Of a DNA stretch of 64,000 nucleotides, positions 47,401 to 58,245 are shown piece by piece. Positions within the stretch are counted from its first letter, which is position 1. Every line of letters starts with the position of its first letter. The position numbers were made by a program, and so were the translations under genes. Under the pieces are notes generated by a model. The model was given only the letters and a program-made list of their open reading frames with translations. It was not told where the DNA came from and made no database searches. The stretch comes from Lineus longissimus (Eukaryota > Nemertea > Pilidiophora > Heteronemertea > Lineidae), in the NCBI RefSeq assembly GCF_910592395.1, contig NC_088314.1, positions 6,758,001 to 6,822,000 of the forward strand, written 5' to 3'.

Positions 47401-50400
47401 TCTTTTTGTACCTCGGTTCTGTGGTCCATGAGTCCTCTCAACAGTTTGAATGAACTGAAGATCGAGACTGACCCCTTTTCTTGTTGGGGATGAATATGGT
47501 TGGGCACGTCTCACTTTACTGATGTATTTTCTCTTCTCAAAGAACTCCTAGAAAGAAGGAATAAATGAAAAACGAAGTAGCTTTGCATTTTTTCAGCACT
47601 GTCCTACATGTCAATGACAATGTCACAATCATGCAATGTGTCCATGTGATGACCTGATGAAACAGTGACGCCGAGTCATGACACGACTGCTGCTGCTGAT
47701 CATCATGATATCTACCTTTACTTTTACATACATAATTACGAAGTGCAGCTTGGTATAGTTAAAGTTTAATATTCATGCTTATCTTGCTTGCCATTAACTC
47801 TTTCACTGCCAGATATTTTTTCGATAAATACCCCTAGTTTGCCAGGAATTGCTGTATTTTGACCATTTTTGTGAAATAAAAATGAAATAGAAATAAAGAA
47901 GATATACCAATGAAACATGTCTTATTTTCTTTGTCTATGCTTCCTCTTCATGAAACAATTCAATAATACTTTCTTTCTGAGTGGTATACATTGAAACATT
48001 CATCTGGACAAAGGGTAACTTTGCACTTTACACAAAAGTAGCGAGAATCGCGCCTTTTTCCCTTTTTTTGACATACTCTACATTTCTTCTGCTTATGCTT
48101 CTTTCCCTCCCCAGCAGGGAACATAGCCTTCTTGTGGACTTTAAACCCACCAATGAGCCTACCTTGGGGGTCATGAATGGGTGCTCTACGGGGTGGTTGG
48201 GGTGCTGGAGGGGGGTTCTCATCATCTGAGCTGGACGGCATTTCCTCATCAGTTTTGCATAATTCTTTGATTATTGATAGCTGAAAGTCCAGTAATGACA
48301 ACTTGTCATTTGGGTTATTGTCATTGTAAATGACATGGGCATTGTGTAAGGACAGTTCTAACAAATATAATACAAGTTTCTTGGTCCACTTGATTGTTTT
48401 TCTCACAGAGGGGTAGTACGAAAGCATCTGGTCAATGCGGTCAACCCCATTCATATTCTCATTATAATCTATGACACACACAGGTTTGTTCACATTGGTA
48501 CGAGCGCCACCCCTTCCCCTGATCTGAATTTCTCTCATTGCATTGTCATGCTTTGTACTTATAACTCTCACAGTTCGATTGTCCTGCCAAGCCATTATAA
48601 GGCAACGTCCATTGTCTCTGGCAATAGTATCTCCTTTCTGAAGAGCGTGTCCACGAGTCCCAGCTTCACGAATCTCCAGTGGCTCTCCACGGTTTTTCCT
48701 CAGTGTACCAACAACATAGGTGTTCCTATCAAGTAATGTTTCACTCAGAGCAACTGAATTATAAAAGTTATCCATATAGAGTGAGAAGAAGTGTCCCAGT
48801 AGTCTGCCACAAAGAGCCATTACTATCTCCCGAAGTGTGTTTCGAGTTCCATCATAGATCTGCAAGTTCCAGCAGTACGCTGTATGAGAGTCTGCAAGGA
48901 TGTAACTCTTTATACCGTACTTGATTGGTTTCATAGGGTTATAAACCCTGAATGCTAGCCTCCCTTTCCAACGGAGCATACCTTCGTCTATGGATATGTG
49001 CTCATTCGGAGTGTAATAAGCACGAAACTTAGGAAGTAATGCGTCCAGGACAGGCCTTATTTTATAAAGCTTGTCTGCGTTGTCAGCAGGCATCGCTGCA
49101 TTATCGTTGAAATGCAGGAACTTCATCAACAGCTGAAACCTGTTTCTAGACATAGTGTTATTGAAGAATGGGGTGGCGAGCACTTCATCAGTAGACCAGA
49201 ACATAGATAACTCAGGCTTTTTCGTGATACCAGTCAGCATGAGCAACCCGAGTAGTTTTTTCAACTCATCCATAGTCATAGCATCCCACTTTCGAACTCG
49301 TGAATGAGGGGAGGGAATAGCATTCAGACCAGTGAAGTATTGATCTGCATACCTGTTTGTTTCATTTACGATACCTTCCAAGACATCGTCATCAAAAAAC
49401 AGGCGGAAATGATCGAGTGGGTTATTCCCTAGGTTGCGTGCAGGCCCTCTAGGCCCAGGGTTCCCGTCACAGGGCTGCACCACTGGCTGACGTCCAGCAG
49501 GCCCAAATGGATTAGGGGGAAGAACTTGTGGTCTCCCTCTGCCTCTCCTGGCTCTTGCAGGTCCTCCACGATTCTGTTGGCCCCGGGCATGATTTGGTTG
49601 ACCTCTACCTCGATTTTGTTGACCTTGGGCCCCTCTCCCCCTTCCTTGGTTCCCTCGTCGACCTCTACCTCGTCTACGTCCCCTGCCCTGTCCCCTAGGA
49701 GTAGCAACTGGTGCTAGAGGCCCACCATCACTATCTGAATCACCTGAGGCATTCCCTGCATCACTCCCGGAAGTGTCCATGCGGGCTGGACTATGGCCAT
49801 GGCGTGCCCTTATTCTAGCACCACGGCGTACAGCCCCACGACCCCTAGCTGCATTAGTAGTAGTACTAGGCCCTGGTAAAGGTTCATTATCAACAGTGCT
49901 ACCATCGTCACTATGTATATCTATATCTAAATCAGGCCTATTACTGCCGAGAGCATCGCCACTTTCACTGTCACTTTGATACACAGGCACATAGTCATTG
50001 TCTCTACCATTATCGTTATCAGAGTCAACATCTGGGCCACCAAAATCGCCATCAACAGACTCAACAGCTCTCTCACCTGTATCAAGGCCTTCCTCAACAT
50101 CACAATCATATTCAGTGTCTGAATCATCGCCAAAAGGATCGCTTTCCGAACCAGAATCAGCGCAAATCTCAGCGACTTCTTCCACAGTGAAAGTTTTCCC
50201 TCTCCTGCCCGCCATTTTTGGCCAATGACGTCGCCTCGTAATGCTTACGCACACTTTCGATCGTCTGCTTGATGCCACATGAGTCATACATTGATTCTAT
50301 GAGCTCAAATCGCCACGCCATCTGCTATAAGACCTTGAACTAAAAAAACGTTGATCGACGTCCTTTGGCAGTCAAGTGATTTATAGCAAAAACGTCGAAC

Positions 50401-50661
50401 GACGTCCTTTGGCAGTCAAAGAGTTAAGCATTGTCAAGACATCACTTATTAACAAGATGATGATGGATGGAATATGGGAAAATTTCATTCTGCTCGTTCT
50501 ATTAATATTATGACAATCAGTGAGAGTGACATGCATGTCATGACAAAAAAATCATAATAAAAGTGTTATTTCTTCTCCAATAATGATATGATGGTGACCT
50601 TTTGCTGTTTCTTCTCATACTGAAGCTTCAAACGACTTCTTACACCACCAACCCAATTCAT
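38443..50661 (-). CDS. REDIC1: REDIC1 (C12orf40) orthologue, giant form
   Basis: Regulator of DNA class I crossover intermediates, a meiotic crossover factor in mammals. Exons on minus: 50661-50599, 47547-47412, 47181-47028, 46842-46659, 46292-46212, 45979-44963, 44612-44017, 43591-43525, 43144-43081 and 42863-38443. Phases close to about 2,260 residues. The identity rests on the N-terminus: exon 1 encodes MNWVGG-RSRL...EKKQQK and exon 2 begins EFFEKRKYISK ... GVSLDLQFIQTV, the conserved REDIC1 start. Short D-x-G-I-x-C-D / IQTD motifs in the large last exon also resemble the vertebrate C-terminal part. The rest is low-complexity, acidic and Ser-rich with several internal repeats. It is over three times the mammalian protein (about 650 residues). 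A piggyBac copy fills most of intron 1. The middle exon set is well supported by phase; orthology outside the N-terminus is weak. Confidence 0.75.
44683..44846 (-). repeat. 75-bp tandem duplication in REDIC1 intron
   Basis: Two nearly identical 75-base copies (44683-44757, 44758-44832) plus the start of a third, beginning GATGTGATGC-ACATTACAG. They lie between REDIC1 exons and create a chance repetitive open frame on the plus strand. Confidence 0.85.
47798..50423 (-). mobile_element. Full-length piggyBac transposon
   Basis: Class II cut-and-paste element of 2,626 bases. Both ends abut TTAA (47794-47797 and 50424-50427), the piggyBac target duplication. Terminal inverted repeats CTCTTTCACTGCCA (left) and CTCTTTGACTGCCA (right, inverted) match at 13 of 14 positions. 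The right end also carries a repeated subterminal word, GACGTCCTTTGGCAGTCAA, at about 50358 and 50401. It contains one uninterrupted transposase gene on the minus strand and sits in REDIC1 intron 1 in the same orientation as the host gene. Intact ends and ORF imply a recent, possibly active, insertion. Confidence 0.93.
47960..50287 (-). CDS. piggyBac transposase
   Basis: DDE-type transposase that excises and inserts the surrounding element at TTAA. The frame is 775 codons; the ATG at 50215 (MAGRRGKTF) gives 751 residues and may be the real start. N-terminal third: acidic Asp/Glu/Ser-rich, then an Arg-Gly-Gln-rich stretch (about residues 200-255). The DDE_Tnp_1_7 core starts near residue 290 (NPLDHFRLFFDDD). 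Candidate catalytic aspartates are in HISIDEGML, LYMDNFYNS and NGVDRIDQ. The C-terminus is a Cys-rich zinc finger (CRVCQKKGK ... CVKCKVTLCPDECF). No frameshift or stop, so it could be functional. The Gly/Arg-rich region is unusual in length compared with the insect piggyBac protein of about 594 residues. Confidence 0.93.
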   Translation of the reverse strand: MTHVASSRRSKVCVSITRRRHWPKMAGRRGKTFTVEEVAEICADSGSESDPFGDDSDTEYDCDVEEGLDTGERAVESVDGDFGGPDVDSDNDNGRDNDYVPVYQSDSESGDALGSNRPDLDIDIHSDDGSTVDNEPLPGPSTTTNAARGRGAVRRGARIRARHGHSPARMDTSGSDAGNASGDSDSDGGPLAPVATPRGQGRGRRRGRGRRGNQGRGRGAQGQQNRGRGQPNHARGQQNRGGPARARRGRGRPQVLPPNPFGPAGRQPVVQPCDGNPGPRGPARNLGNNPLDHFRLFFDDDVLEGIVNETNRYADQYFTGLNAIPSPHSRVRKWDAMTMDELKKLLGLLMLTGITKKPELSMFWSTDEVLATPFFNNTMSRNRFQLLMKFLHFNDNAAMPADNADKLYKIRPVLDALLPKFRAYYTPNEHISIDEGMLRWKGRLAFRVYNPMKPIKYGIKSYILADSHTAYCWNLQIYDGTRNTLREIVMALCGRLLGHFFSLYMDNFYNSVALSETLLDRNTYVVGTLRKNRGEPLEIREAGTRGHALQKGDTIARDNGRCLIMAWQDNRTVRVISTKHDNAMREIQIRGRGGARTNVNKPVCVIDYNENMNGVDRIDQMLSYYPSVRKTIKWTKKLVLYLLELSLHNAHVIYNDNNPNDKLSLLDFQLSIIKELCKTDEEMPSSSDDENPPPAPQPPRRAPIHDPQGRLIGGFKVHKKAMFPAGEGKKHKQKKCRVCQKKGKRRDSRYFCVKCKVTLCPDECFNVYHSERKYY

Positions 50662-50965
50662 TTATCGACTTAGAGAGCACTAAATGAAGTAAAATGTGTG
50701 AAATAATGTCAAACTCAAAAAGATAAATTTAGCAGACGACGAAACAGGTGCTCTCACCTTGTACCCATGACCTGAGATTTCGCCCCTGTACAAATAAGTG
50801 TACAAATTTTGTATGCATGGGTATATCCTGCCTGCCAGGTTGAAAAAAATTAGCCTCGTTTGAGGACATCGTAATGGCCGCCACCATGTCAAAGATTTTT
50901 TTCTGCAAAATTTCTAATTTGTCTCCGAATTTTGACGAATTATAGCAAGAATCAGCAACGTAAAC
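50662..50965. promoter_or_regulatory. Probable bidirectional promoter REDIC1/ABCD1
   Basis: Only 304 bases separate the divergent start codons of REDIC1 (-) and the ABCD transporter (+). The stretch includes a GGTGGCGGCCATT word (an ATGGCCGCC-like YY1-type motif) near 50873-50889 and no TATA box. Inference from layout. Confidence 0.5.
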
Positions 50966-53900
50966 ATGTCAAAATTGCTCAGTGTAAGCACGAAGGCCCA
51001 GCAGTATGGAGGGAAGGTAGCTGGTGGAGCTGCCGCCGCCATTGTCGTGAGTTTTGCAGTGAGAAAGCTGTATCAAAGGCTGTCAAAGTCCAAGGAGTCA
51101 AAGTCCAAAACAAAGCATTTGTCACGAAATGCATCGGAGAATGGAGAATTGGTACTTTCGCCCACCCATGGAATGCCAGAGGATGCTTCGAAAGAGAAAT
51201 CAACCTCACACGCTGTTAATATGGCATTTTTGGGTCAGTTGAGGGAATTGGTGAAAATTATGATTCCCGGAATCTGGACAAAGGAATTTGGGATTTTGGT
51301 TCTTCACACCATGTCGCTAGTCACGAGAACATTTCTGTCTATTTTTGTTGCTAAACTAGACGGCAAAATTGTACGTGCAATTGTCCAAAGGAATGTCACA
51401 AAATTTGTATGGCAGTTGTCGAAATGGCTGTTGATTGCTGTTCCTGCAACATTCGTGAACAGCTTGATTCGATTCCTGGAAAGCCAACTTTCCCTGGCGT
51501 TGCGAAGCAAACTTGTGAAACAAGCCTACAAATCTTACTTTGACAGTCAGACATATTACAGAGTTGATAACCTGGATGGTCGGATCTCAAATGTAGACCA
51601 GTGCTTAACCGAGGACATCACTTGTTTCACGTCTTCGTTGGCACATCTATATTCTCATCTGACAAAGCCGTTGCTCGATGTTGCTCTCATGGCATTCACG
51701 TTATACCAGCTTGCCAGCAGCAGAGGCGCCAGTTCAAAGGTGCCAACGATAATGGGAACCGTCGTCATCATCTTAACTGCCCATCTATTGCGAGCCGTGT
51801 CTCCACGATTTGGGAACCTAGTTGCAGAGGAAGCACATTACAAGGGTTACCTTCGATATGTACATTCAAGAATAATTGCTAATGCTGAAGAAATAGCTTT
51901 TTATGGAGGCCACAAGGTAAGCATGGACATGAAATACTAGTCGAATGACATGAATAAAGTGCGTTGAGGTGCCAATTCTTGGAGAGGCATCTTGCAACCT
52001 GGGGTTTCAAAATGCAGATTATTATGCATGCAAATTTGCTGAAACTTCTGTCTAGAGAACAGATGAACTTTGTATTCATAGTGATGTTTTTTTTAAATTA
52101 GAAATTTCCAAATTCGACTTTTGAACCATCGGAGTATGCCTCAACTGTTACAGTGACACTGTCTTATTCCCCTCAGGTTGAGATGAACCTCTTACAGAGG
52201 AGTTACCGAGCCCTGGCAGACCAGATGGACCTGATCTTCAAGAAGAGACTCTGGTACATCATGTTGGAGCAGTTTCTGATGAAATATGTGTGGAGTACAT
52301 CAGGAATGATCATGGTAGCAGTGCCAATACTCACTACAAAAGGGAAGAGGTCAGATGGTGAGTTGAAGTGTTTTTTTCATATGCAAATGTTCCTCTAGTG
52401 GGCTTTTTCCTGTGAAAATGATACATTCTAGTTCCGGTTTCTTCAATTTTAGTCCTAGTTGACCTCATTATTGCGACCCCTGCTGGAAAGATGTAATTAA
52501 TAGTTAGTGAAATGTTATTATTTGATATGGGTGGTACATGGAAAGGATTCTGTGGTGTTTGATAATAATTTTTGTTTATCACAAATCAGTCTAGCTCTAA
52601 TGGGGACAAAGTCACAACCAGAACAGCAAGGCAGGGATGGCATTATATGTATACACATCACATCTGAAATTCTTCTTTGTGCTTTTTCTCAGGTACATTT
52701 ATTGATGATGACCCTGATGGTGGTGTCAGTGAGAGAACCCAGTCATTCACAACTGCCAGGAACCTGCTAGTCTCCACTGCTGATGCTATTGAGAGGATGA
52801 TGTCTTCATACAAAGAAGTAAGTCAGGAAAAAGAGTTGAGCAGGCCTAAAATAACAAAACCTGACACTGTAAACCCCTTTATTTTTGTGGCCTCAGCCTC
52901 AAACCATCCTCTCAGTGTGTGCTTCACTGTTTGTATTACTTGGTTTCAGGGCACCACGCCAGTCAATTTTATCCCCAAGTAGACCCTCTAGTGTTTAGAT
53001 TGCCTCGCTTGTGCACTTATCTTGCCCTATGAACAGGGTGATTCGGCTAAGACCTCATTAGAACAACTTTACTAACCAAACAAGGGTCTGACACTAGGTG
53101 ATATCCTGATAACCTCTAAGCCAAGGATCCACCATGTCAAGGCAGGTGTCAGATGTTGCCTTTGATCAATAAACTAAGAACCAAGGATCCACCAGCTCAA
53201 GGCAATTTTTGATTGAATGAGTTCGGTGTCAGATGTTCATTGTTGTTGTTAGGATCAATATAATATAAAGGTCTGTGTTCCAAAAATGCTTTCGTGACAG
53301 GCAGCTGTTCACACTACTGTGTGCATTAGAAAATCATGTGATGCGAAAAGTGTGGCACTTGTTCTATTAATCATTGATTGTTAGTACCACTCAATAATTT
53401 ATGTAATGTTTGACATTAATAATAAATTGCTATAATGCAAGGTCAGGGGGGCATCGTGTGACTAATTGGACAAGAATACATGTAACACAATTCCAATTGA
53501 AGCACTGAGTACTATATGTACTAAAATTACACTAGGCACACTTTGATAGCTTTGAGACAATGAAGAGAAATTTTTTTTAATTCCTAAAGTAGGGTTTGCA
53601 GTGCCTCATACAGTGGTAACCTGATCTTCTTTGCCAATATTAGAACCCCCTCTTATCCTAATAACACTAACCCTTCAAGGAAATAAAGAACAGAACAAAA
53701 CTGGACTTTTGGTATTTTAAGCCCGATGGTTCGATATTTGGGTTTTACACCCAGTACAAGGGGTTAGCGACCTTACATGTATATAAATCTGTGGCAAACC
53801 TCAATACACAAAATGATACTTTTGAGAGTTGAACCCATGATTGCCTGATTTGTATCACACTTCTACACTTGGTAAACTTCTGGCAACCCTGGTGGTGTGA

Positions 53901-56900
53901 ACTACTCCGCACCACTTTTGGGATGACATTAAAATATGTCTCTTTACAATTATCAGCTGTTGCAATCCAATATCTTCTCTTTTAGGTGACAGAACTTGCT
54001 GGTTATACGTCTCGTGTAGCAGATATGTTCAATGTCTTCAGAGATGTCAAGGCTGGGATATACGTGAGGAAGTCGGTCACAAGCACTAAAAGGACTTTAA
54101 AGGGGAGTGGAAGGATAGAAGGAGAGCTAGTCATGAGGGGTAATTGATTTTTTTCTCTATTGTCATAATCTATGTGATGAGAGGAAAGTGGTTTATTAGG
54201 ACAGTTATACTTTGTGAGTGCCACTTCCTTGCCTTCATAGTGGGTTGCTGTTGTAAAATGTCTAACAGAAGGAGAGCTAGTCATGAGGGGTAATTGATTT
54301 TTTTCTCTACTGTCATAATCTATGTGATGAGAGGAAAGTGGTGTATTAGGACAGTTATACCTTGTGAGTGCCAGTTCCTTGCCTTCACAGTGGGTTCCTG
54401 TTGTAAAATGTCTAACAGAAGTAAAGATGATAAATTAATAAGACCAGCGAGATTGTGTGATGTTATTTAAGTTTCGTTATAAAATATCAATATAGAAAGC
54501 CAAAGTGTCATAACTGGGTTCGACCCTTTAAAGGCTCTATGATGACGTGTATGATGAGCGTATCAGATAAAGTTTCCCTGATATAAGGATATGTTACAGT
54601 CTGAAGACTGATGTGACATTGATTGATTGAAGCATCTGATAAGCCGAGTGTCAAGAATTGAAATAGAGACAAATTAAAGAATTGTATCGTTTCGTTTTAG
54701 GTAAGGTTGTGGATACCCAAGACACTATTATCTGTGAAGACGTACCTGTGATAACTCCCAATGGAGATGTAGTGGTGGATAGCCTTTCGTTTAAGGTAAA
54801 TCATGTAGTGTAGCAGTAACTATTACTACGGTACAAGGTGACATCTTAAAGATACTCTACTTAAAGATTTACGAAATCCTCAGTTATCACTATAAGTGTG
54901 GCACTGGCAGTGATGACAGTGACCTCTTTCTGCAGCTATAACAGCAAGGCCCTTACTCAACATAATCCTTGCACAGTGCTTGCAACTCCCATCATTGGGA
55001 GATTGACATTGTATGCCCTTATATTGTAATCCCTCGATCAGACTTGAAGAGCTACATGTCCGGAACAATAAGGGGTTATTACCGTACTGTCCGGGAGGCC
55101 TGAACCTACTCAGTTTAATACCAAAGGGTGAAAAATTGAATGTCCAGGTGATGTCACTACACTGCCTAAACATTTGAAAACGGCTGTCTAAAACCTACAT
55201 GTAGTTAAATACCCTTTCCATCTTGATGTTTTAGGTTACTGAAGGAATGCACTTGCTAATTACTGGTCCTAATGGGTGTGGTAAGAGCTCCCTCTTCCGT
55301 ATACTCAGTGGATTGTGGGTCGTCTATCGTGGCACACTCCATAAACCAAGGCCAGAAAACATGTTTTATATACCACAGAGGTAAGCTTGAAGAAAATTGT
55401 TATTTGCAAATTGTTTAACTGTCTGAGGATATCAGTGGCATTGTGGTTTGGAAAGCACCGGTTGCCTAAGCAGGAAATTGTTGGTTTGTCTCTCAGCATG
55501 ATCGCATCTGTGTTGTCTCGACATCCTAGAGCAAGGCACCCGAACGCGGAGGTAACCTACGCTGTCTAAGAGAGTCGCTCTCTCTATCACATGAGTGTAC
55601 CGGGACCAACCAGGGCCTCCGAGGTGCCAGGCACTGATGTTATCACTACACCACTCCGACAGCTCTGAAAATGTGTGATATTTCTGTTTACAGGCCATAC
55701 ATGTCGATTGGCACTCTGCGAGACCAGGTGATATATCCAGATACCGTGGATGAGATGAGAGAGAAGGGTTTCTCTAATGCTGACTTGGAGAATATTCTTG
55801 GTATCGTGAACTTGCAGTACATCATACACAGAGAAGGAGGTATGTACATTGTAAGCTCATTCGGGTTGTCAGCTACAGATATCTCTTGTATTGTCTTGTC
55901 TAAACACAGACTAGGGGTATTTTTCCTCTGAAAGTTATTGGTGTTTGATGGGTTGACTTGAAATAACCTCTGAAAAGTATCTTTTGTTGCATGAAACTTG
56001 GTCCAGGGCCCTCAATTTTGAAGTTGTTAGCTCAAAACTGTTAAAAGATTCCTGAGATTTTGTCCAAACTTTGGCTTTACTGCCTATCAAGAAAGACTAG
56101 CTTGAGGCCTGCAGCTGATTGTCACCTGCAGGGCTCACTACTTTGACCCACTAACCCCTGGTGGCCTGATTAGAGGAAGGCTCTGTTAATCTTCTCATCT
56201 TGTGTCCCCTTACTAAAATGAGTGTAATCATACTCCTCCAGGGTGGGACGCTGTCAGTGACTGGAAGGATGTTTTATCCGGTGGTGAGAAGCAAAGAATG
56301 GGCATGGCTAGGATCTTCTACCACAAGCCCAAATTTGCCCTCCTGGACGAGTGTACTAGTGCTGTGTCGATTGACGTGGAAAGTAAGATGTACCAGAAGG
56401 TGAAGGATGAGGGGATTATACTGTTGACAATCACTCACAGACCATCTTTGTGGTAAGTTTGACACTCTTACATGAAGTTTAAGTCTTGGCTCAGATTTGC
56501 CAGTGCGCAGTTTAAATGGTTGCAGTTGTAAAGTTCTGTTTTATCTAAGCTTTAAAAAGAAGAAGTTGGACTGACACTTCCTCTGAAAGTGGTGGCAGCA
56601 AGCTACATGTATGATTCTTTAAAATGCTTCTACATTTTACAATCCCTCATTGATGTTGCTTTGAGCAGTTCGTTAATTTGTGCATTATTTCTTCAGGAAA
56701 TTCCACAGTCATCTTCTACAGTTTGACGGCGAGGGTGGATGGCGATTAGAGGAGTTGGACACTGCCGCTAGGGTTTCACTCAACGAGGAGAAACAGCGCT
56801 TGGAGACGCAGCTCGCCGGCGTACCGAAGATGCAACACCGTCTCAAGGAACTCTGCAACATTCTCGGCGATGATTCGGTGCTCTTGAACAAGGAGGGGAA

Positions 56901-56964
56901 ACTTCTAGATGAAGATGAGGTAGATGTAGAAGTCGAAGTGGAAGACTTGGAGAAGGATGACTAA
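50966..56964 (+). CDS. ABCD1: ABC transporter subfamily D, ABCD1/ABCD2-like
   Basis: Peroxisomal half-transporter for very-long-chain acyl-CoA import; works as a dimer. Nine exons: 50966-51916, 52177-52357, 52693-52817, 53986-54139, 54701-54795, 55235-55380, 55694-55839, 56242-56452 and 56697-56964. Phases close to 758 residues (human ABCD1 has 745). Exon 1 holds the basic, hydrophobic N-terminus and the first membrane spans, ending in the EAA-like motif ([12 protein letters not shown]) that marks ABCD1/2. Exon 2 continues with [16 protein letters not shown]. The nucleotide-binding domain has Walker [10 protein letters not shown] (exon 6), signature LSGGEKQR, Walker [11 protein letters not shown] and the switch His in THRPS (exon 8). 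The C-terminus is an acidic coiled tail. It is co-orthologous to vertebrate ABCD1 and ABCD2; which of the two cannot be said. It diverges from REDIC1 across 304 bases. Confidence 0.95.
54118..54417 (+). repeat. 150-bp tandem duplication spanning exon 4 donor
   Basis: Bases 54118-54267 are repeated at 54268-54417 with about ten changes. The unit starts inside ABCD exon 4 (GGAGAGCTAGTCATGAGG) and carries its GGTAATTG donor, so a second identical splice donor lies 150 bases downstream. Confidence 0.9.
54880..55175 (-). repeat. tRNA-SINE-like element in ABCD intron
   Basis: On the minus strand, CAGTGTAGTGACATCACC resembles a pol III A box, and GTAGGTTCAGGCCTCCCGG a B box about 50 bases later. 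They share the head pattern (GTAGTGA-ACATCA--CTGG) with the next element. Confidence 0.5.
55450..55675 (-). repeat. tRNA-SINE-like element in next ABCD intron
   Basis: Minus-strand head TCGGAGTGGTGTAGTGATAA (A-box-like) followed by CCTGGTTGGTCCCGG (degenerate B box). Related at the head to the element at 54880-55175; tails differ. Confidence 0.5.
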
Positions 56965-58245
56965 GAAACCGTTCATTTGAACTGGTCTGATCTCATTTTA
57001 CTTAAGTAAACAACAGAAGGTGTACTTCTCAAACGTGGCGAATGAGAACTCCTTCACCTTGAAAGTCAAAGACTTTTGGCAAGTTTCTCAGTGTTGATTA
57101 GCTGACTGAGTGTGTAGTGTAGGTGTAATAGTTTCCAGGTGTGTGTTATCAGCGGGTAATGTGATTATAATATATCAGAATACTGATTTCCAGGGCAGTC
57201 TTTGAATTGAAGTGTTTCACGGTGTAAGACTGATTGTGAACACTTAAAGGTAGAATCGTCCTGTATATTTATTTCTGCCGAACAAGAAGTCAATATAAAA
57301 TGTACATATTTTGTTTACATATATACGATTTGATCTGGGGAAAGCAATATTTGGATTGTGTCTGTGATTACACAATGTTCATAAAGGAGTTCCATACTGT
57401 AAAACCACCAAATTTCATGAGGCTTTTTGTTTTCATCAAAATAAAAATCATGAAATTTTTAATTTTTTAAAAGAAATTTTTGCATAAAGAGGTCATTCCT
57501 ATATAGATAGTGACTGAAGGGTGAAAAATATTAGCACTGTCATTATAAATCATTCACAGAAATTCATGGAAGTCTGGCTTTATTTTACTTGGATGTGCTG
57601 TGCACAATGGCCATATGTACCTTTATAGTTTATTTTTTGATGTGGATCACTATCGTGAAAAGAATGCAAATATGCCAGCAGTAAAACTGTAAAAGCATAT
57701 TTCTGAACTCACATGAACTGGATACATTAGCAGAATGGACAGTTCTTCGAAGTCCCAATTCCAGTTTCCAACTCTGTTTTGGGATCAGTAATGCGTGTGA
57801 CAGATTTTTGATGTAACGTCAACGAACAAAAATTACTGGTCAAGTATCATACACATGTACATGAAAGTTTTACTCTGATATGTACCGATACATTTTGTAT
57901 TTATTTTATCATGTTCTTACATAGAATGGAACAAGAACTAGTCCCACCAGTTATATTCAATTCATTGCCATTGAAGTTTGTTAGAGTAGTTTTCTGGTAT
58001 TGGGTCTGGATGGAATTCTTTCTTTAGTCAAAACTGCTTTATTCAATATAAGTTATGTGATAATTGTAGATTGTGAAAAAATTGTTGTAATACAGCAAAG
58101 CAAGAGCTCCAACAATAAAAATTTTACAACACATCCAAAAATCATGTTTTTGTGAAATTTGTAGGAAAAAACTCTGGCCCTGGAGGTGATATACTGAATA
58201 AACACTCTTGTTCTCATATTGGTATAACACTCGGTCCTGAAAGGG
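56965..58245 (+). other. ABCD 3' UTR and spacer
   Basis: AATAAA at about 57440-57445 may serve as the polyadenylation signal. AT-rich after that. On the minus strand, TTAACCCTTTCAGGACCGAG ends at 58230 (TTAA at 58246-58249), looking like a solitary piggyBac-type terminus. No other gene was seen. Confidence 0.4.

Noticed and set aside
49429-50228. ORFs antisense to or out of frame with the piggyBac transposase
   Set aside because: Low-complexity shadows of the acidic and RG-rich segment.
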